Origin: Rubrivivax sp.
Lineage (GTDB): Bacteria; Pseudomonadota; Gammaproteobacteria; Burkholderiales; Burkholderiaceae_C
DNA: 16,514 bases
Direction: 5' to 3'
Assembly (NCBI GenBank): GCA_027484885.1
Contig: JAIXSD010000180.1
Location: forward strand, 1 to 16,514
Below, one piece after another: positions 5,291-12,673 of the stretch; position 1 is the first letter of the stretch; each line of letters begins with the position of its first letter. The translations under genes and the position numbers were made by a program. The notes under the pieces were generated by a model that worked only from the letters and a program-made list of their open reading frames with translations, made no database searches and was not told the DNA's origin.

Positions 5291-7705
5291 CTGCTGTCTC
5301 AGCCCTTTCCCGCCCACGCGCCGTCGGCCCCGGCCAGCCCATGCGACGCGCCCAGCTGCCCCTGCCTGGCCCTGCCGCCGCCGCTGCAGCGCCTGGATCG
5401 CATCGCCGCCCGCCACCCACGCCTGGCCCTGCCGGCCTACGCGCAGCTGGTGGCCCAGGCCCGCCAGGCCGGCGCGCTGGAGCTGGCCCTCGATGGCCTC
5501 TACGCCCAGTTCTACCTGGCCGAGCGCATGGGCGCGGCGCTGGACTTGCACAGCGCGTTGAGCACCGCCCTGGAAGAAGCCGCCCAGGCCCATCTGACCC
5601 TGCAGGCCGCCCGCCTGCACGAAGCCCTGGGCCGCGTGGCCTACCAGCGCGGCGAGTATTTCGACGCGAGCGAGCAATGGTCGCGCACCCTGGACCTGGC
5701 CACCCTGGCCGGCGACCTGCCGGCCGGCGTGGCCGCACGCATCGGCCTGGGCCAGATCCACTACGCGCTCGGGGCCTGGGACAAGGGCCGGCGCTTTCAC
5801 CGCGACGCCGCCGACCTGCTGGGCCGCATCGACCACAGCTATCTGGCCGCCAAGCTGGCCCTGAACATGGGCGTGGGGCATTTTGAGAACGCCCAGCTGG
5901 GCGAGGCCGAGGCGCAGTTCCGCCAGGGTCTTGCGCAGGCCCTGCGGGGGCCCCACGCGGATTTCATCGGCGAGGCGCACTGGCAGCTGGCCCGCACGGC
6001 GCTGAGCCTGCACCAGCCCGATCAGGCGGCCAGCGAATGCCAGCTGGCCCTGGGCTGGGCCCGGCGCCTGGGTCACCGCTGGCTGGAGGGCATGGCCTGC
6101 CAGACCTGGACCGACATTGCCATCGCCCGCGGCGAGCTGAGCGAGGCCATCCGCAGCTGCCGCGAGGCCCTGAGCCTGGCCCAGCAGATCCACGCTCGCA
6201 CCGGCGAGAGCCAGGCCCATGCCCAGCTGGCCCGTCTGCTACAGCAGCAGGGCGACACGGCCGCCGCCCTGCAGCACCTGTGGCAGCACCAAAGCCTGCG
6301 TGACGAGATCGAGCGCCTGAGCCTGCCCGAGCGCCTGCTGCGCCTGGCCCACTACGACCTCAGCCGCAAGCCGCCCGAGGAGATGCTGCTGGAGCTGTCC
6401 AACCGGCACTGGCGCATCGAGAGCGAGGCCGATGTGGTGTTCGCCGCCCGCGAGATGCGCGAGGCGGCGCAGCAAATCATGCAGCTCGATGCGGTGCATT
6501 TCTGGTGGGCCAGCGAGAGCGCCGGCGTGCTGCGCCTGCACGACCAGCCGCGCGCTGAAGCGGCCGGTGCTGCGGCAGCGCCCCTCTTGCCACCGCTCCT
6601 GCCGCCCCTCTTGATGCGCGCGCCGGCCCAGGCCCAGTACCTGCTATTGCTGAACGAGCGCAAGGAGGCCCTGGCCGTGCACGACCTGCGCCTGCACCCC
6701 TGCGGCCAGGAGCTGGCCTTGCTGAACCGCCAGGCCCAGACTCAGGGCACGGGCTCGCCCAGCCTGGGCAGCGCCCGCTCGCGCATCGAGATTCCGCTGT
6801 TCGTGCAGAACCGCCTGGTCGCCCTGCTCTGGCTGGAGCAGCATCAGCAGCCGCGCAGCTGGAGCCGCCAGGACCTGCTGCAAGCCAGCCACCTGGGCCG
6901 GCTGTTCGAGCGCCTGCTGGTCGGCCATGACCTGGCCTGCGCCCAGCATGCGCAGTGGCTGATGGAGCAGGAAAAAGCCGACGCCCTGGGCCGCCTGGTG
7001 GCCGGCGTGGCGCACGAGGTCAACACGCCCATCGGCGTGGCGGTGACGGCCGCCTCCAGCGTGTCGGAGAGCGCGCTCAAGCTGGCCGCGGCCCTGCGCG
7101 GCGAGAAGGTCAGCCGGGCCGAGCTGACCGAGCTCTCGGTGCGGCTGATCAGCGGCAGCGATCTGGTCGAGCGCAATCTGCAGCGCGCCGCGGCCCTGAT
7201 TGGCAATTTCAAGAAGGTCACCGTGGACCAGGCCTCCGAGGCGGTCAGCGATTTCGTGCTGCTGGACTATCTGCGCAGCGTGATCTCGGTGCTGGGCCCG
7301 GCGCTGCGCAAGGCGGTGGTCAGCGTCAGCCTCGATGTCGATGCGGCCATCGAGCTGCACCTGGCCGCCGGCCTGCTGACCCAGGTGGTTTCCAACCTGG
7401 TGATGAACAGCATCAACCACGCCTTCCCCGAAGGCCGTGGCGGCCAGATCCGCATCAGCGCGCGGCTGGAAGGCCGCCATGTGCTGATCGATGTGGCCGA
7501 TGACGGCTGCGGCGCCAGCGCCGATGTGCGCGCCCGCATGTTCGAACCCTTCTTCACCACCAAGCGCGGCAAAGGCGGCTCGGGCCTGGGCCTCTACATC
7601 GTCGCCTCGCTGATGGAGCGGCTGGAGGGCGAGGTGGAGCTGCCGCCGGTGGAGCGAGGCCTGTGCGTGCGCCTGCGCCTGCCGCGCGGCCGGCCGGGCG
7701 GCTGA
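5291..7705 (+). CDS. Cytoplasmic TPR-GAF sensor histidine kinase, probable CTG start
   Basis: About 804 aa. From the N-terminus: helical TPR-like repeats up to about residue 370; a GAF-type region (about 380-550) ending in IEIPLFVQNRLVALLWLE; and a full kinase core. The H-box is GVAHEVNTP with H575, the N-box NLVMNSINHAF, G1 DDGCGA, the F-box FEPFFTTK and G2 GGSGLGLYI. All ATP-site boxes are intact, so it should autophosphorylate. No signal peptide or membrane helix is seen, indicating an internal signal or protein partner. No response regulator lies in the window. The start is unusual: the first ATG/GTG/TTG in frame is GTG 5450, which has no ribosome binding site. The frame is open back to 5261, and the upstream translation (LQRLDRIAARHPRLALPAYA) continues the TPR helices. 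CTG 5291, or the adjacent CTG 5294, sits just after AAGGAGAG. Confidence 0.88.
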   Translation: MLSQPFPAHAPSAPASPCDAPSCPCLALPPPLQRLDRIAARHPRLALPAYAQLVAQARQAGALELALDGLYAQFYLAERMGAALDLHSALSTALEEAAQAHLTLQAARLHEALGRVAYQRGEYFDASEQWSRTLDLATLAGDLPAGVAARIGLGQIHYALGAWDKGRRFHRDAADLLGRIDHSYLAAKLALNMGVGHFENAQLGEAEAQFRQGLAQALRGPHADFIGEAHWQLARTALSLHQPDQAASECQLALGWARRLGHRWLEGMACQTWTDIAIARGELSEAIRSCREALSLAQQIHARTGESQAHAQLARLLQQQGDTAAALQHLWQHQSLRDEIERLSLPERLLRLAHYDLSRKPPEEMLLELSNRHWRIESEADVVFAAREMREAAQQIMQLDAVHFWWASESAGVLRLHDQPRAEAAGAAAAPLLPPLLPPLLMRAPAQAQYLLLLNERKEALAVHDLRLHPCGQELALLNRQAQTQGTGSPSLGSARSRIEIPLFVQNRLVALLWLEQHQQPRSWSRQDLLQASHLGRLFERLLVGHDLACAQHAQWLMEQEKADALGRLVAGVAHEVNTPIGVAVTAASSVSESALKLAAALRGEKVSRAELTELSVRLISGSDLVERNLQRAAALIGNFKKVTVDQASEAVSDFVLLDYLRSVISVLGPALRKAVVSVSLDVDAAIELHLAAGLLTQVVSNLVMNSINHAFPEGRGGQIRISARLEGRHVLIDVADDGCGASADVRARMFEPFFTTKRGKGGSGLGLYIVASLMERLEGEVELPPVERGLCVRLRLPRGRPGG

Positions 7706-7723
7706 AGCCGGGCCCGCGGCCGC

Positions 7724-8146
7724 TCAGTCCGAGGGTGCGCGCGTCGGCAGGCTCCAGAGCCAGGCAGCCACGCAGGCGCAGCAAGCGGCCGGCAACCAGG
7801 CCCAGACCAGGGGCAGCTTGAAGGCCGCGATCGTCGAGCCGATGGTCATCATCACGCTGGCCAGCTGCTTGGCGCGCAGGGGCACGGCGCGGTTGGCACG
7901 CCAATCGCGCACCATGGGGCCGAAGCTGCGGTGCTGCAGCAACCAGCGCTCACAACGGCTGCTGCCGCGCGCAAAGCAAAAAGCCGCCAGCAAGACAAAA
8001 GGCGTGGTCGGCAGCAGGGGCAGAAAAATGCCGACGATGCCCAGTGCCAGGCTCAGCACACCGCCCAGCAGCCAGATCACACGCAGCCACAGGGGCTGGG
8101 TGCCTGCGGCGGCGGCAGGTGCTTCAGATGAGGGTGGGCGGTCCAT
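7724..8146 (-). CDS. YbaN/DUF454 family inner-membrane protein
   Basis: A 140-aa protein. After a hydrophilic N-terminus (MDRPPSSEAPAAAAG) comes a membrane region with the family signature: LGGVLSLALGIVGIFLPLLP, then TTPFVLLAAFCFARGS. A second hydrophobic stretch near the C-terminus (SVMMTIGSTIAAFKLPLVWAW) gives three to four membrane segments in all. The family is widespread in proteobacteria, and its biochemical role is, as far as I know, undefined. The start at 8146 is chosen because the homologous region begins soon after and a -10 hexamer lies 8 nt upstream. The frame extends beyond it, but those residues look unstructured. The gene converges on the histidine kinase (18 bp between stops) and is divergent from the lactate dehydrogenase-like gene. 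Confidence 0.87.
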   Translation of the reverse strand: MDRPPSSEAPAAAAGTQPLWLRVIWLLGGVLSLALGIVGIFLPLLPTTPFVLLAAFCFARGSSRCERWLLQHRSFGPMVRDWRANRAVPLRAKQLASVMMTIGSTIAAFKLPLVWAWLPAACCACVAAWLWSLPTRAPSD

Positions 8147-8154
8147 GGCGCGGC

Positions 8155-8160
8155 AGTGTA
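8155..8160 (-). promoter_or_regulatory. -10 element of the ybaN-like gene, leaderless
   Basis: On the minus strand TACACT is followed by 8 nt (GCCGCGCC) and then the ATG at 8146. With the usual 6-8 nt from -10 to transcription start, the mRNA would begin at or next to the A of ATG. No ribosome binding site exists in this gap. Confidence 0.5.
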
Positions 8161-8208
8161 GGCCATGGCCGTCACAGCGCCGCCACGCGGAGCGCTGCCA
8201 ACAGGCGC

Positions 8209-8214
8209 TAGGAT
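8209..8214 (+). promoter_or_regulatory. Possible -10 element of the lactate dehydrogenase-like gene
   Basis: TAGGAT, within GCGCTAGGATGAGG, ends 32 nt before ATG 8247 and would give a leader of about 25 nt. The leader is pyrimidine-rich before the ATG (CCTGCCTCTCGCC), without a Shine-Dalgarno sequence. No clear -35 is seen. It is divergent from the ybaN-like promoter 50 bp away. Confidence 0.35.
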
Positions 8215-8246
8215 GAGGCCATCCCCACCCTCGCCTGCCTCTCGCC

Positions 8247-9398
8247 ATGCCTGTGATCACCTGCATCGAAGACCTGCGCCAGCTGGCCCAGAAACGTGTG
8301 CCGCGCATGTTCTACGACTATGCCGATTCCGGCAGCTGGACCGAGGGCACCTACCGCGCCAATTCAGCGGACTTCCAGGCCATCAAGCTGCGCCAGCGTG
8401 TGGCGGTGAATATGGAGAACCGCAGCACGGTGGCGCGCATGGTGGGCGTCGATGTGAAGATGCCCGTGGCCATCGCGCCGACCGGCCTGACCGGCATGCA
8501 ACATGCCGACGGCGAGATCCTGGCGGCCCGCGCAGCCGAAAAATTTGGCGTGCCCTTCACCTTGTCCACCATGAGCATCTGCTCAATCGAGGACATTGCC
8601 GCCCACACGAAGGCGCCGTTCTGGTTCCAGCTCTATGTCATGCGCGACCGCGGCTTCATCGAGCGCCTGATCGACCGCGCCAAGGCGGCCCGCTGCGGCG
8701 CCCTGGTGCTGACGCTGGATCTGCAGATCCTCGGCCAGCGCCACAAAGACATCAAGAATGGGCTCTCGGCACCGCCCAAGCCGACGCTCGCCAATCTGAT
8801 CAACCTGATGAGCAAGCCGCGCTGGTGCCTGGGCATGCTGGGCACGCCGCGGCGCCAGTTCGGCAATATCGTTGGCCATGTCAAAGGCGTGGAGAACATG
8901 GGCTCGCTGTCCGAGTGGACGGCCAAGCAGTTCGACCCGGGCCTGAACTGGGGCGATGTCGAGTGGATCAAAAAACGCTGGGGCGGCAAGCTCATCCTCA
9001 AGGGCATCCAGGATGTCGAGGACGCGCGCCTGGCCGTCAACTCGGGCGCCGATGCCTTGATCGTCAGCAACCATGGCGGCCGCCAGCTCGACGGGGCGGA
9101 GTCCAGCATCCATGCCCTGCCCCGCATCGTCGAGGCCGTGGGCCGCGAGATCGAGGTGCATATGGACGGCGGCATCCGCTCGGGCCAGGACGTGCTCAAG
9201 GCCTGGGCCCTGGGTGCGCGGGGTACCTACATCGGCCGGGCCTTCCTCTACGGCCTGGGCGCCATGGGCGAGGCCGGAGTGACGAAGGCGCTGGAGATCA
9301 TCCACAAGGAACTGGACCTGACCATGGCCTTCACCGGCCACACCCGGCTGGAGGGGGTGGACCGCCGCATCCTCCTGCCCGGCAGCTACCCGAGCTGA
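8247..9398 (+). CDS. lldD: FMN-dependent alpha-hydroxy-acid dehydrogenase, L-lactate dehydrogenase-like
   Basis: A 383-aa TIM-barrel flavoenzyme of the glycolate oxidase/L-lactate dehydrogenase family. Visible family features: FYDYADSGS near the N-terminus (Y25), MPVAIAPTGLTGM for FMN binding, FQLYV, LTLD, K252 in LKGI, and the catalytic base H276 with R279 in SNHGGRQLD. MDGGIRSGQDVLKA and GRAFLYGLG follow for FMN phosphate binding. Length is normal for LldD. It should oxidise a 2-hydroxy acid, most likely L-lactate to pyruvate, passing electrons to the respiratory chain or to O2. No lactate permease or lldR-type regulator is adjacent, so the exact substrate is inferred from the family. It converges on the solute-binding protein gene. 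Their two stop codons lie in the arms of a small inverted repeat (9395-9412). Confidence 0.9.
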   Translation: MPVITCIEDLRQLAQKRVPRMFYDYADSGSWTEGTYRANSADFQAIKLRQRVAVNMENRSTVARMVGVDVKMPVAIAPTGLTGMQHADGEILAARAAEKFGVPFTLSTMSICSIEDIAAHTKAPFWFQLYVMRDRGFIERLIDRAKAARCGALVLTLDLQILGQRHKDIKNGLSAPPKPTLANLINLMSKPRWCLGMLGTPRRQFGNIVGHVKGVENMGSLSEWTAKQFDPGLNWGDVEWIKKRWGGKLILKGIQDVEDARLAVNSGADALIVSNHGGRQLDGAESSIHALPRIVEAVGREIEVHMDGGIRSGQDVLKAWALGARGTYIGRAFLYGLGAMGEAGVTKALEIIHKELDLTMAFTGHTRLEGVDRRILLPGSYPS

Positions 9399-9408
9399 GC
9401 GGCGGCAC

Positions 9409-10227
9409 TCAGGGCATGGTCTTCCGGGCGCGCTGGATCTCGGCTTCGATCAGGGGCTCGACGGCGCGACTCTTGTGCAAGGCGGCCATGGCCGCGTCAA
9501 AGCGGCGCAGCAAGGCGGTCTGACCCTGACTCTTGGCCACCGCCAGGGCGATGCCGATCACGACCAAAGGCTTGGCTCGGGCACGCAGCACAGCGAACTC
9601 GGGCCGGTCGAGGTAGACACGGCCGGCCATCTCGGTGGCCAGCGCGCAGTCCAGGCGGCTGTTGGCCAGCTTGCTGAAATTCTGCGGGTCGTTCTCGACT
9701 TCCTCGACCAAAAACTCCTGACGCGCCCGCGCCTGATCGAAGGCCGCACCGTAGGACCAGCCCCGGATCACACCGACGCGCCGGCCTCGCAGGTCCGGCA
9801 GATGCTCAAAGCCCCAGCTGGCATCGGCGCGCTGAAAGACCTGCACCTTCTCTTCGAAATAGTCGGCGCTGTAGTCCGCAACAGCCAGGCGCTCGGGTGT
9901 GCGCACCACGGCGCCGGCCGCGGCCTCGCCGCTGCTGAGCTCGGACAACATGCGCTTGAAGGGCCGCGCGCGCAGCAGCACCGGCTGGCCGATGCTGGCA
10001 AAAGCGGCGCGCACCAAGGCCGGGTAGACACCGGCGGCTTCATTGCCCTGTCCGGCGTACATAGTGGGTGCACTGCCGGCGTCGAAATCGATCACCAAGG
10101 CCTGAGCGGGCGCGGGGAGCGGCGCCCGCGAGGCGCGCGCCACCATCCCTACCCAGCTCGGCGCCAGCCACGCCAGCGTGAGCAGCCGCGCTGCAGCCGG
10201 GCCCAGCCGGCGTCGTGCAAAGTTCAT
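9409..10227 (-). CDS. Periplasmic solute-binding protein, amino-acid-binding (SBP_bac_3-like) fold
   Basis: A 272-aa protein. The N-terminus is a signal sequence (MNFARRRLGPAAARLL, a hydrophobic core, and a cleavage site near VARASR). The rest resembles family 3 solute-binding proteins: GVYPALVRAAFASIG, RPFKRMLSELSSGEAAAGAVVRT (about 85-107; two-lobe substrate fold), then RGRRVGVIRGWSYG and a lobe-returning segment LDCALATEMAGRVYL. It should bind a small solute, perhaps an amino acid or dipeptide-like ligand. No permease or ATPase gene is near, so it may serve a transporter encoded elsewhere or have another sensory role. Start ATG 10227 has GGGAG 8 nt upstream. A promoter of its own (TATGCT, 10276-10281) separates it from the upstream S46 gene. 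The substrate cannot be read from sequence. Confidence 0.82.
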   Translation of the reverse strand: MNFARRRLGPAAARLLTLAWLAPSWVGMVARASRAPLPAPAQALVIDFDAGSAPTMYAGQGNEAAGVYPALVRAAFASIGQPVLLRARPFKRMLSELSSGEAAAGAVVRTPERLAVADYSADYFEEKVQVFQRADASWGFEHLPDLRGRRVGVIRGWSYGAAFDQARARQEFLVEEVENDPQNFSKLANSRLDCALATEMAGRVYLDRPEFAVLRARAKPLVVIGIALAVAKSQGQTALLRRFDAAMAALHKSRAVEPLIEAEIQRARKTMP

Positions 10228-10275
10228 GGCCTTGTCTCCCTGAGGCCGGCGCCATGGGCCGACCTTGTGAGACCT

Positions 10276-10281
10276 AGCATA
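10276..10281 (-). promoter_or_regulatory. -10 element of the solute-binding protein gene
   Basis: TATGCT on the minus strand lies about 49 nt upstream of ATG 10227 and would give a leader of about 40 nt containing the GGGAG ribosome binding site. GTGATC, 15 nt further upstream, is only a weak -35 candidate. Confidence 0.4.
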
Positions 10282-10302
10282 AACCTTCAGCGGCTAGATC
10301 AC

Positions 10303-10321
10303 GCCCTCCGTTTCAGAGGGC
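10303..10321 (-). terminator. Hairpin overlapping the stop of S46 peptidase A, weak terminator candidate
   Basis: GCCCTC and GAGGGC form a 6-bp stem with a 7-nt loop that includes the TGA stop of the upstream gene. The downstream minus-strand sequence (GTGATCTAG) has no T-run, so intrinsic termination is doubtful. The stem sequence resembles the two real terminators near the other S46 copy. Confidence 0.3.
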
Positions 10322-12502
10322 ATTCATTTCCTTGAGGAGGCGTTCGGCCTTGTCCACCACCTTCATCTGCCAGAGCATGTAGCGGGCATCGAGGCAGATG
10401 CTGCGCGTGGTCTTGGCATTGAAGTCCCAGTCGGAGATCACCGCGTCCAGCGTGCCGTCGAACAGCAGGCCCACCAGCTCGGCCTTCTGGTTCAGCACGG
10501 GCGAACCGGAGTTGCCGCCGGTGGTGTCCAGCGTGGCGAGGAAGTTGACGGGCACGGAGTCCAGCGCCTTGACGGCGTACTTGTCGAACTGGCGCGCCTG
10601 GATGGCGGCGAGTTGCTCGGCCGGCGCATCGAACTCGCCTTCGCCCTTGTGCTTGGCCACGATGCCGCGCAAGGTGGTGAAGGCGGTCCAGGCAGTGCCA
10701 TCGGCGCCCTGCTCGCGGCCCGCGACCTTGCCGAAGCTCACGCGCAGCGTGCCATTGGCATCGGGGTAGACGGCCTGGCCCTGGCTGGCCTTGAAGGCAA
10801 TCAAGGCCTTCATGGTCTCGGCGTAGGCGCGCTGGATCTTGCCCCCCAGCTCCTTGTCACGCGCTTCGCGGGCCCGGTCGTTGTCGTAGAGCGCGACCGC
10901 AGCGGCGATCAAGGGATCTTTGCTCGATTTGAAGGCCTCGACATCGCGGCCCAGCCAGGCCAGGCGCTCGGTCTTGTCGGCCAGCTGGCTGCCTGCGTAG
11001 AGCGCATCCAGGCGCGCACGCACGCCGGCCTCGTCCAGGCCCTGCTTCAGGCCCAGGGCCTGCAGCAGCACCGGGTTGAGCTGATCCGCCGGCTGGGCCA
11101 GGTACTGGCTCAGGAAGTAGGCGGCCACGCGCTTGTCCACCTGCGGGTCGTAGCGGCGCTCCATGGCCTCCAGGCCTTGCTTGCGGCGCAGCTGGTCACG
11201 CTGCTGGAAGCCAACCTTGCGCTCGGCGTCGGGCTTGAGGTTCTCCTGGGCCTGCAAGTAAAGCGTGCGGGCCGTGCCCAGCAAGGTGCTGGCGCCAAAA
11301 TCCATCAGGAACTCGCGCTTGCCCTGGGCATGCCGCTCGGCCAGCAGGCGCTCCACCTCGGCCAGGCCGGCGCCGTACTGGGCGCGGCGTGCGGCATCAC
11401 CGTTCACCCAGGTCTTGAGGGCGTCAAAGTCTGCCTGCTTGCGGGCCAGGATGTCGCTGCCCTGCCAGCTCTGCAGCTGACCTTGGAGGTTTTTGTAGTA
11501 ATTGCCGATGCCGGCCACGGTGTCGGCCAGCTTGATCTCGGCCTCACGGCGGCCGGCGGTTTCCTGCTTGATCAGCTCCAGCTGCTTGCCGAAGGCCTTG
11601 ACCAGCTCGGGCGACTCCCAATCGAAGTTGAAGGCCACTTCGGTGGGCAGGCGATGGCGGTCCGTGCCGCCCGGATAACCCGTCACCATGACGAAGTCGC
11701 CCTCTTTGAGCGGGCTGCTGGCCAGCTTCAGATGGTGCTTGGGCTGATAAGGTTTGTTGTCGGGGCTGAAGTCGGCCGGCTTGCCGTCCGGGCCGACGTA
11801 GGCACGGTAGAAGCTGTAGTCGCCGGTGTGGCGCGGCCACATCCAGTTGTCGGTGTCGCCGCCGAACAGGCCCACGCCCTGGGCCGGCGCATGGACCAGG
11901 CGCACATCGCGGATTTCCATCTGCTTGATCAGCTGGAACACCAGGCTGCCGTAGAAGCGCGCGACCCGGCAGCGGTGGCCGGCATCCTTTTCGCACTCGG
12001 CCACCAGGCCTTTTTCCTTGGCCTCGATGGCATCGGCACGCGCCTTGCCCTGAAGTGCCGAGGTGGCCGCATCCATGACATGGGCGCTGACATCGCGCAC
12101 ATCGACGGTCACCAGCACGCGGCTGCCCGGCGCTGCAGGCAGCTCATCCTTGAGCGTGGCGGCCAGAAAGCCCTTCTTGAGCAGATCGCGCTCGGGCGTG
12201 GAGTTGTACTGGATGCTGCCGTAGGCGCAGTGGTGGTTGGTGACCACCAGGCCTTGGGGCGACACAAACGACGCGGTGCAGCCGCCCAGGCTGATGACCG
12301 CGCCCATGGGGAACTCGGTCAGCTGGCTGAGCTTGGCCGGGTCAATCTCGAGGCCGGCTTGCTTGAGTGCCTTGCTGATCTGCGGCAGTTGCTGCGGCAT
12401 CCACATGCCTTCTTCGGCATGGGCCTGCAGGCCGGTGAGGGTCAGGGCCAGCACAGCCAGCGCAGGGGTGGCGGCCCGCAGGGGCCAGGTCTTGAGTTTC
12501 AT
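10313..12502 (-). CDS. S46 family dipeptidyl peptidase, DPP7-like (copy A)
   Basis: A 729-aa secreted serine exopeptidase. A signal peptide (about 1-29, ending LQAHA) leads to a mature protein starting EEGMWMPQQLP. The catalytic triad is visible: H91 in VVTNHHCAYGS, D218 in FGGDTDNW, S665 in TGGNSGSPV. G683, 18 residues after the serine in LLFDG, occupies the position known as Gly673 in DPP7 and Arg673 in DPP11. By that rule it should prefer hydrophobic rather than acidic P1 residues. Cysteine pairs around GGC/HHC and CEKDAGHRC may form disulfides. The central part (about 300-560) is the helical lid domain that clamps the peptide N-terminus. It removes dipeptides from oligopeptides, presumably in the periplasm. 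Start ATG 12502 has GGAG 8 nt upstream. Copy B lies 171 bp upstream, after its own terminator. Confidence 0.95.
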   Translation of the reverse strand: MKLKTWPLRAATPALAVLALTLTGLQAHAEEGMWMPQQLPQISKALKQAGLEIDPAKLSQLTEFPMGAVISLGGCTASFVSPQGLVVTNHHCAYGSIQYNSTPERDLLKKGFLAATLKDELPAAPGSRVLVTVDVRDVSAHVMDAATSALQGKARADAIEAKEKGLVAECEKDAGHRCRVARFYGSLVFQLIKQMEIRDVRLVHAPAQGVGLFGGDTDNWMWPRHTGDYSFYRAYVGPDGKPADFSPDNKPYQPKHHLKLASSPLKEGDFVMVTGYPGGTDRHRLPTEVAFNFDWESPELVKAFGKQLELIKQETAGRREAEIKLADTVAGIGNYYKNLQGQLQSWQGSDILARKQADFDALKTWVNGDAARRAQYGAGLAEVERLLAERHAQGKREFLMDFGASTLLGTARTLYLQAQENLKPDAERKVGFQQRDQLRRKQGLEAMERRYDPQVDKRVAAYFLSQYLAQPADQLNPVLLQALGLKQGLDEAGVRARLDALYAGSQLADKTERLAWLGRDVEAFKSSKDPLIAAAVALYDNDRAREARDKELGGKIQRAYAETMKALIAFKASQGQAVYPDANGTLRVSFGKVAGREQGADGTAWTAFTTLRGIVAKHKGEGEFDAPAEQLAAIQARQFDKYAVKALDSVPVNFLATLDTTGGNSGSPVLNQKAELVGLLFDGTLDAVISDWDFNAKTTRSICLDARYMLWQMKVVDKAERLLKEMNAL

Positions 12503-12535
12503 GCGAAGGTCTCCGCCCGATTTTTTGGAACCCGC

Positions 12536-12541
12536 ACCATA
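12536..12541 (-). promoter_or_regulatory. -10 element of S46 peptidase A
   Basis: TATGGT on the minus strand lies about 33 nt before ATG 12502. The leader of about 26 nt includes GGAG, the ribosome binding site. No clear -35 is present. An 18-bp inverted repeat (12564-12581) sits 22 bp upstream. Confidence 0.35.
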
Positions 12542-12563
12542 ACCGCATTCGCCCGACCTGCCG

Positions 12564-12581
12564 TGTGTGAAGAGGCACACA
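12564..12581. repeat. Inverted repeat TGTGTG-N6-CACACA upstream of S46 peptidase A
   Basis: Perfect 6-bp arms (12564-12569 and 12576-12581) with an AAGAGG centre sit about -34 to -51 from the predicted transcription start. This could be an operator for a dimeric regulator, but arms of alternating GT are low in complexity and chance is possible. Confidence 0.3.
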
Positions 12582-12614
12582 GACAAACCCTGATCCAGCA
12601 GCGCCCGGGGAAGC

Positions 12615-12643
12615 AAAAAAAAGGCCCTCCAGTGGAGGGCCTT
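12615..12643 (-). terminator. Rho-independent terminator of S46 peptidase B
   Basis: On the minus strand a 10-bp stem, AAGGCCCTCC paired with GGAGGGCCTT around a 3-nt loop (ACT), is followed by eight T residues (complement of 12615-12622). It lies 31 nt after the stop of copy B, which ends that transcript before copy A. Confidence 0.9.
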
Positions 12644-12673
12644 GCTGCGGTCGGTCTGAAAACCGAGGCGCGA

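Noticed and set aside
5257..5886. ATG 5257 frame as a separate gene upstream of the kinase
   Set aside because: Its translation beyond the start is Arg/Pro/Gly-rich and overlaps the kinase TPR region in another frame, with no domain.
9395..9412. CTGAG-N8-CTCAG inverted repeat between convergent stops as a bidirectional terminator
   Set aside because: Only 5 bp of stem, an 8-nt loop and no T-run on either side.
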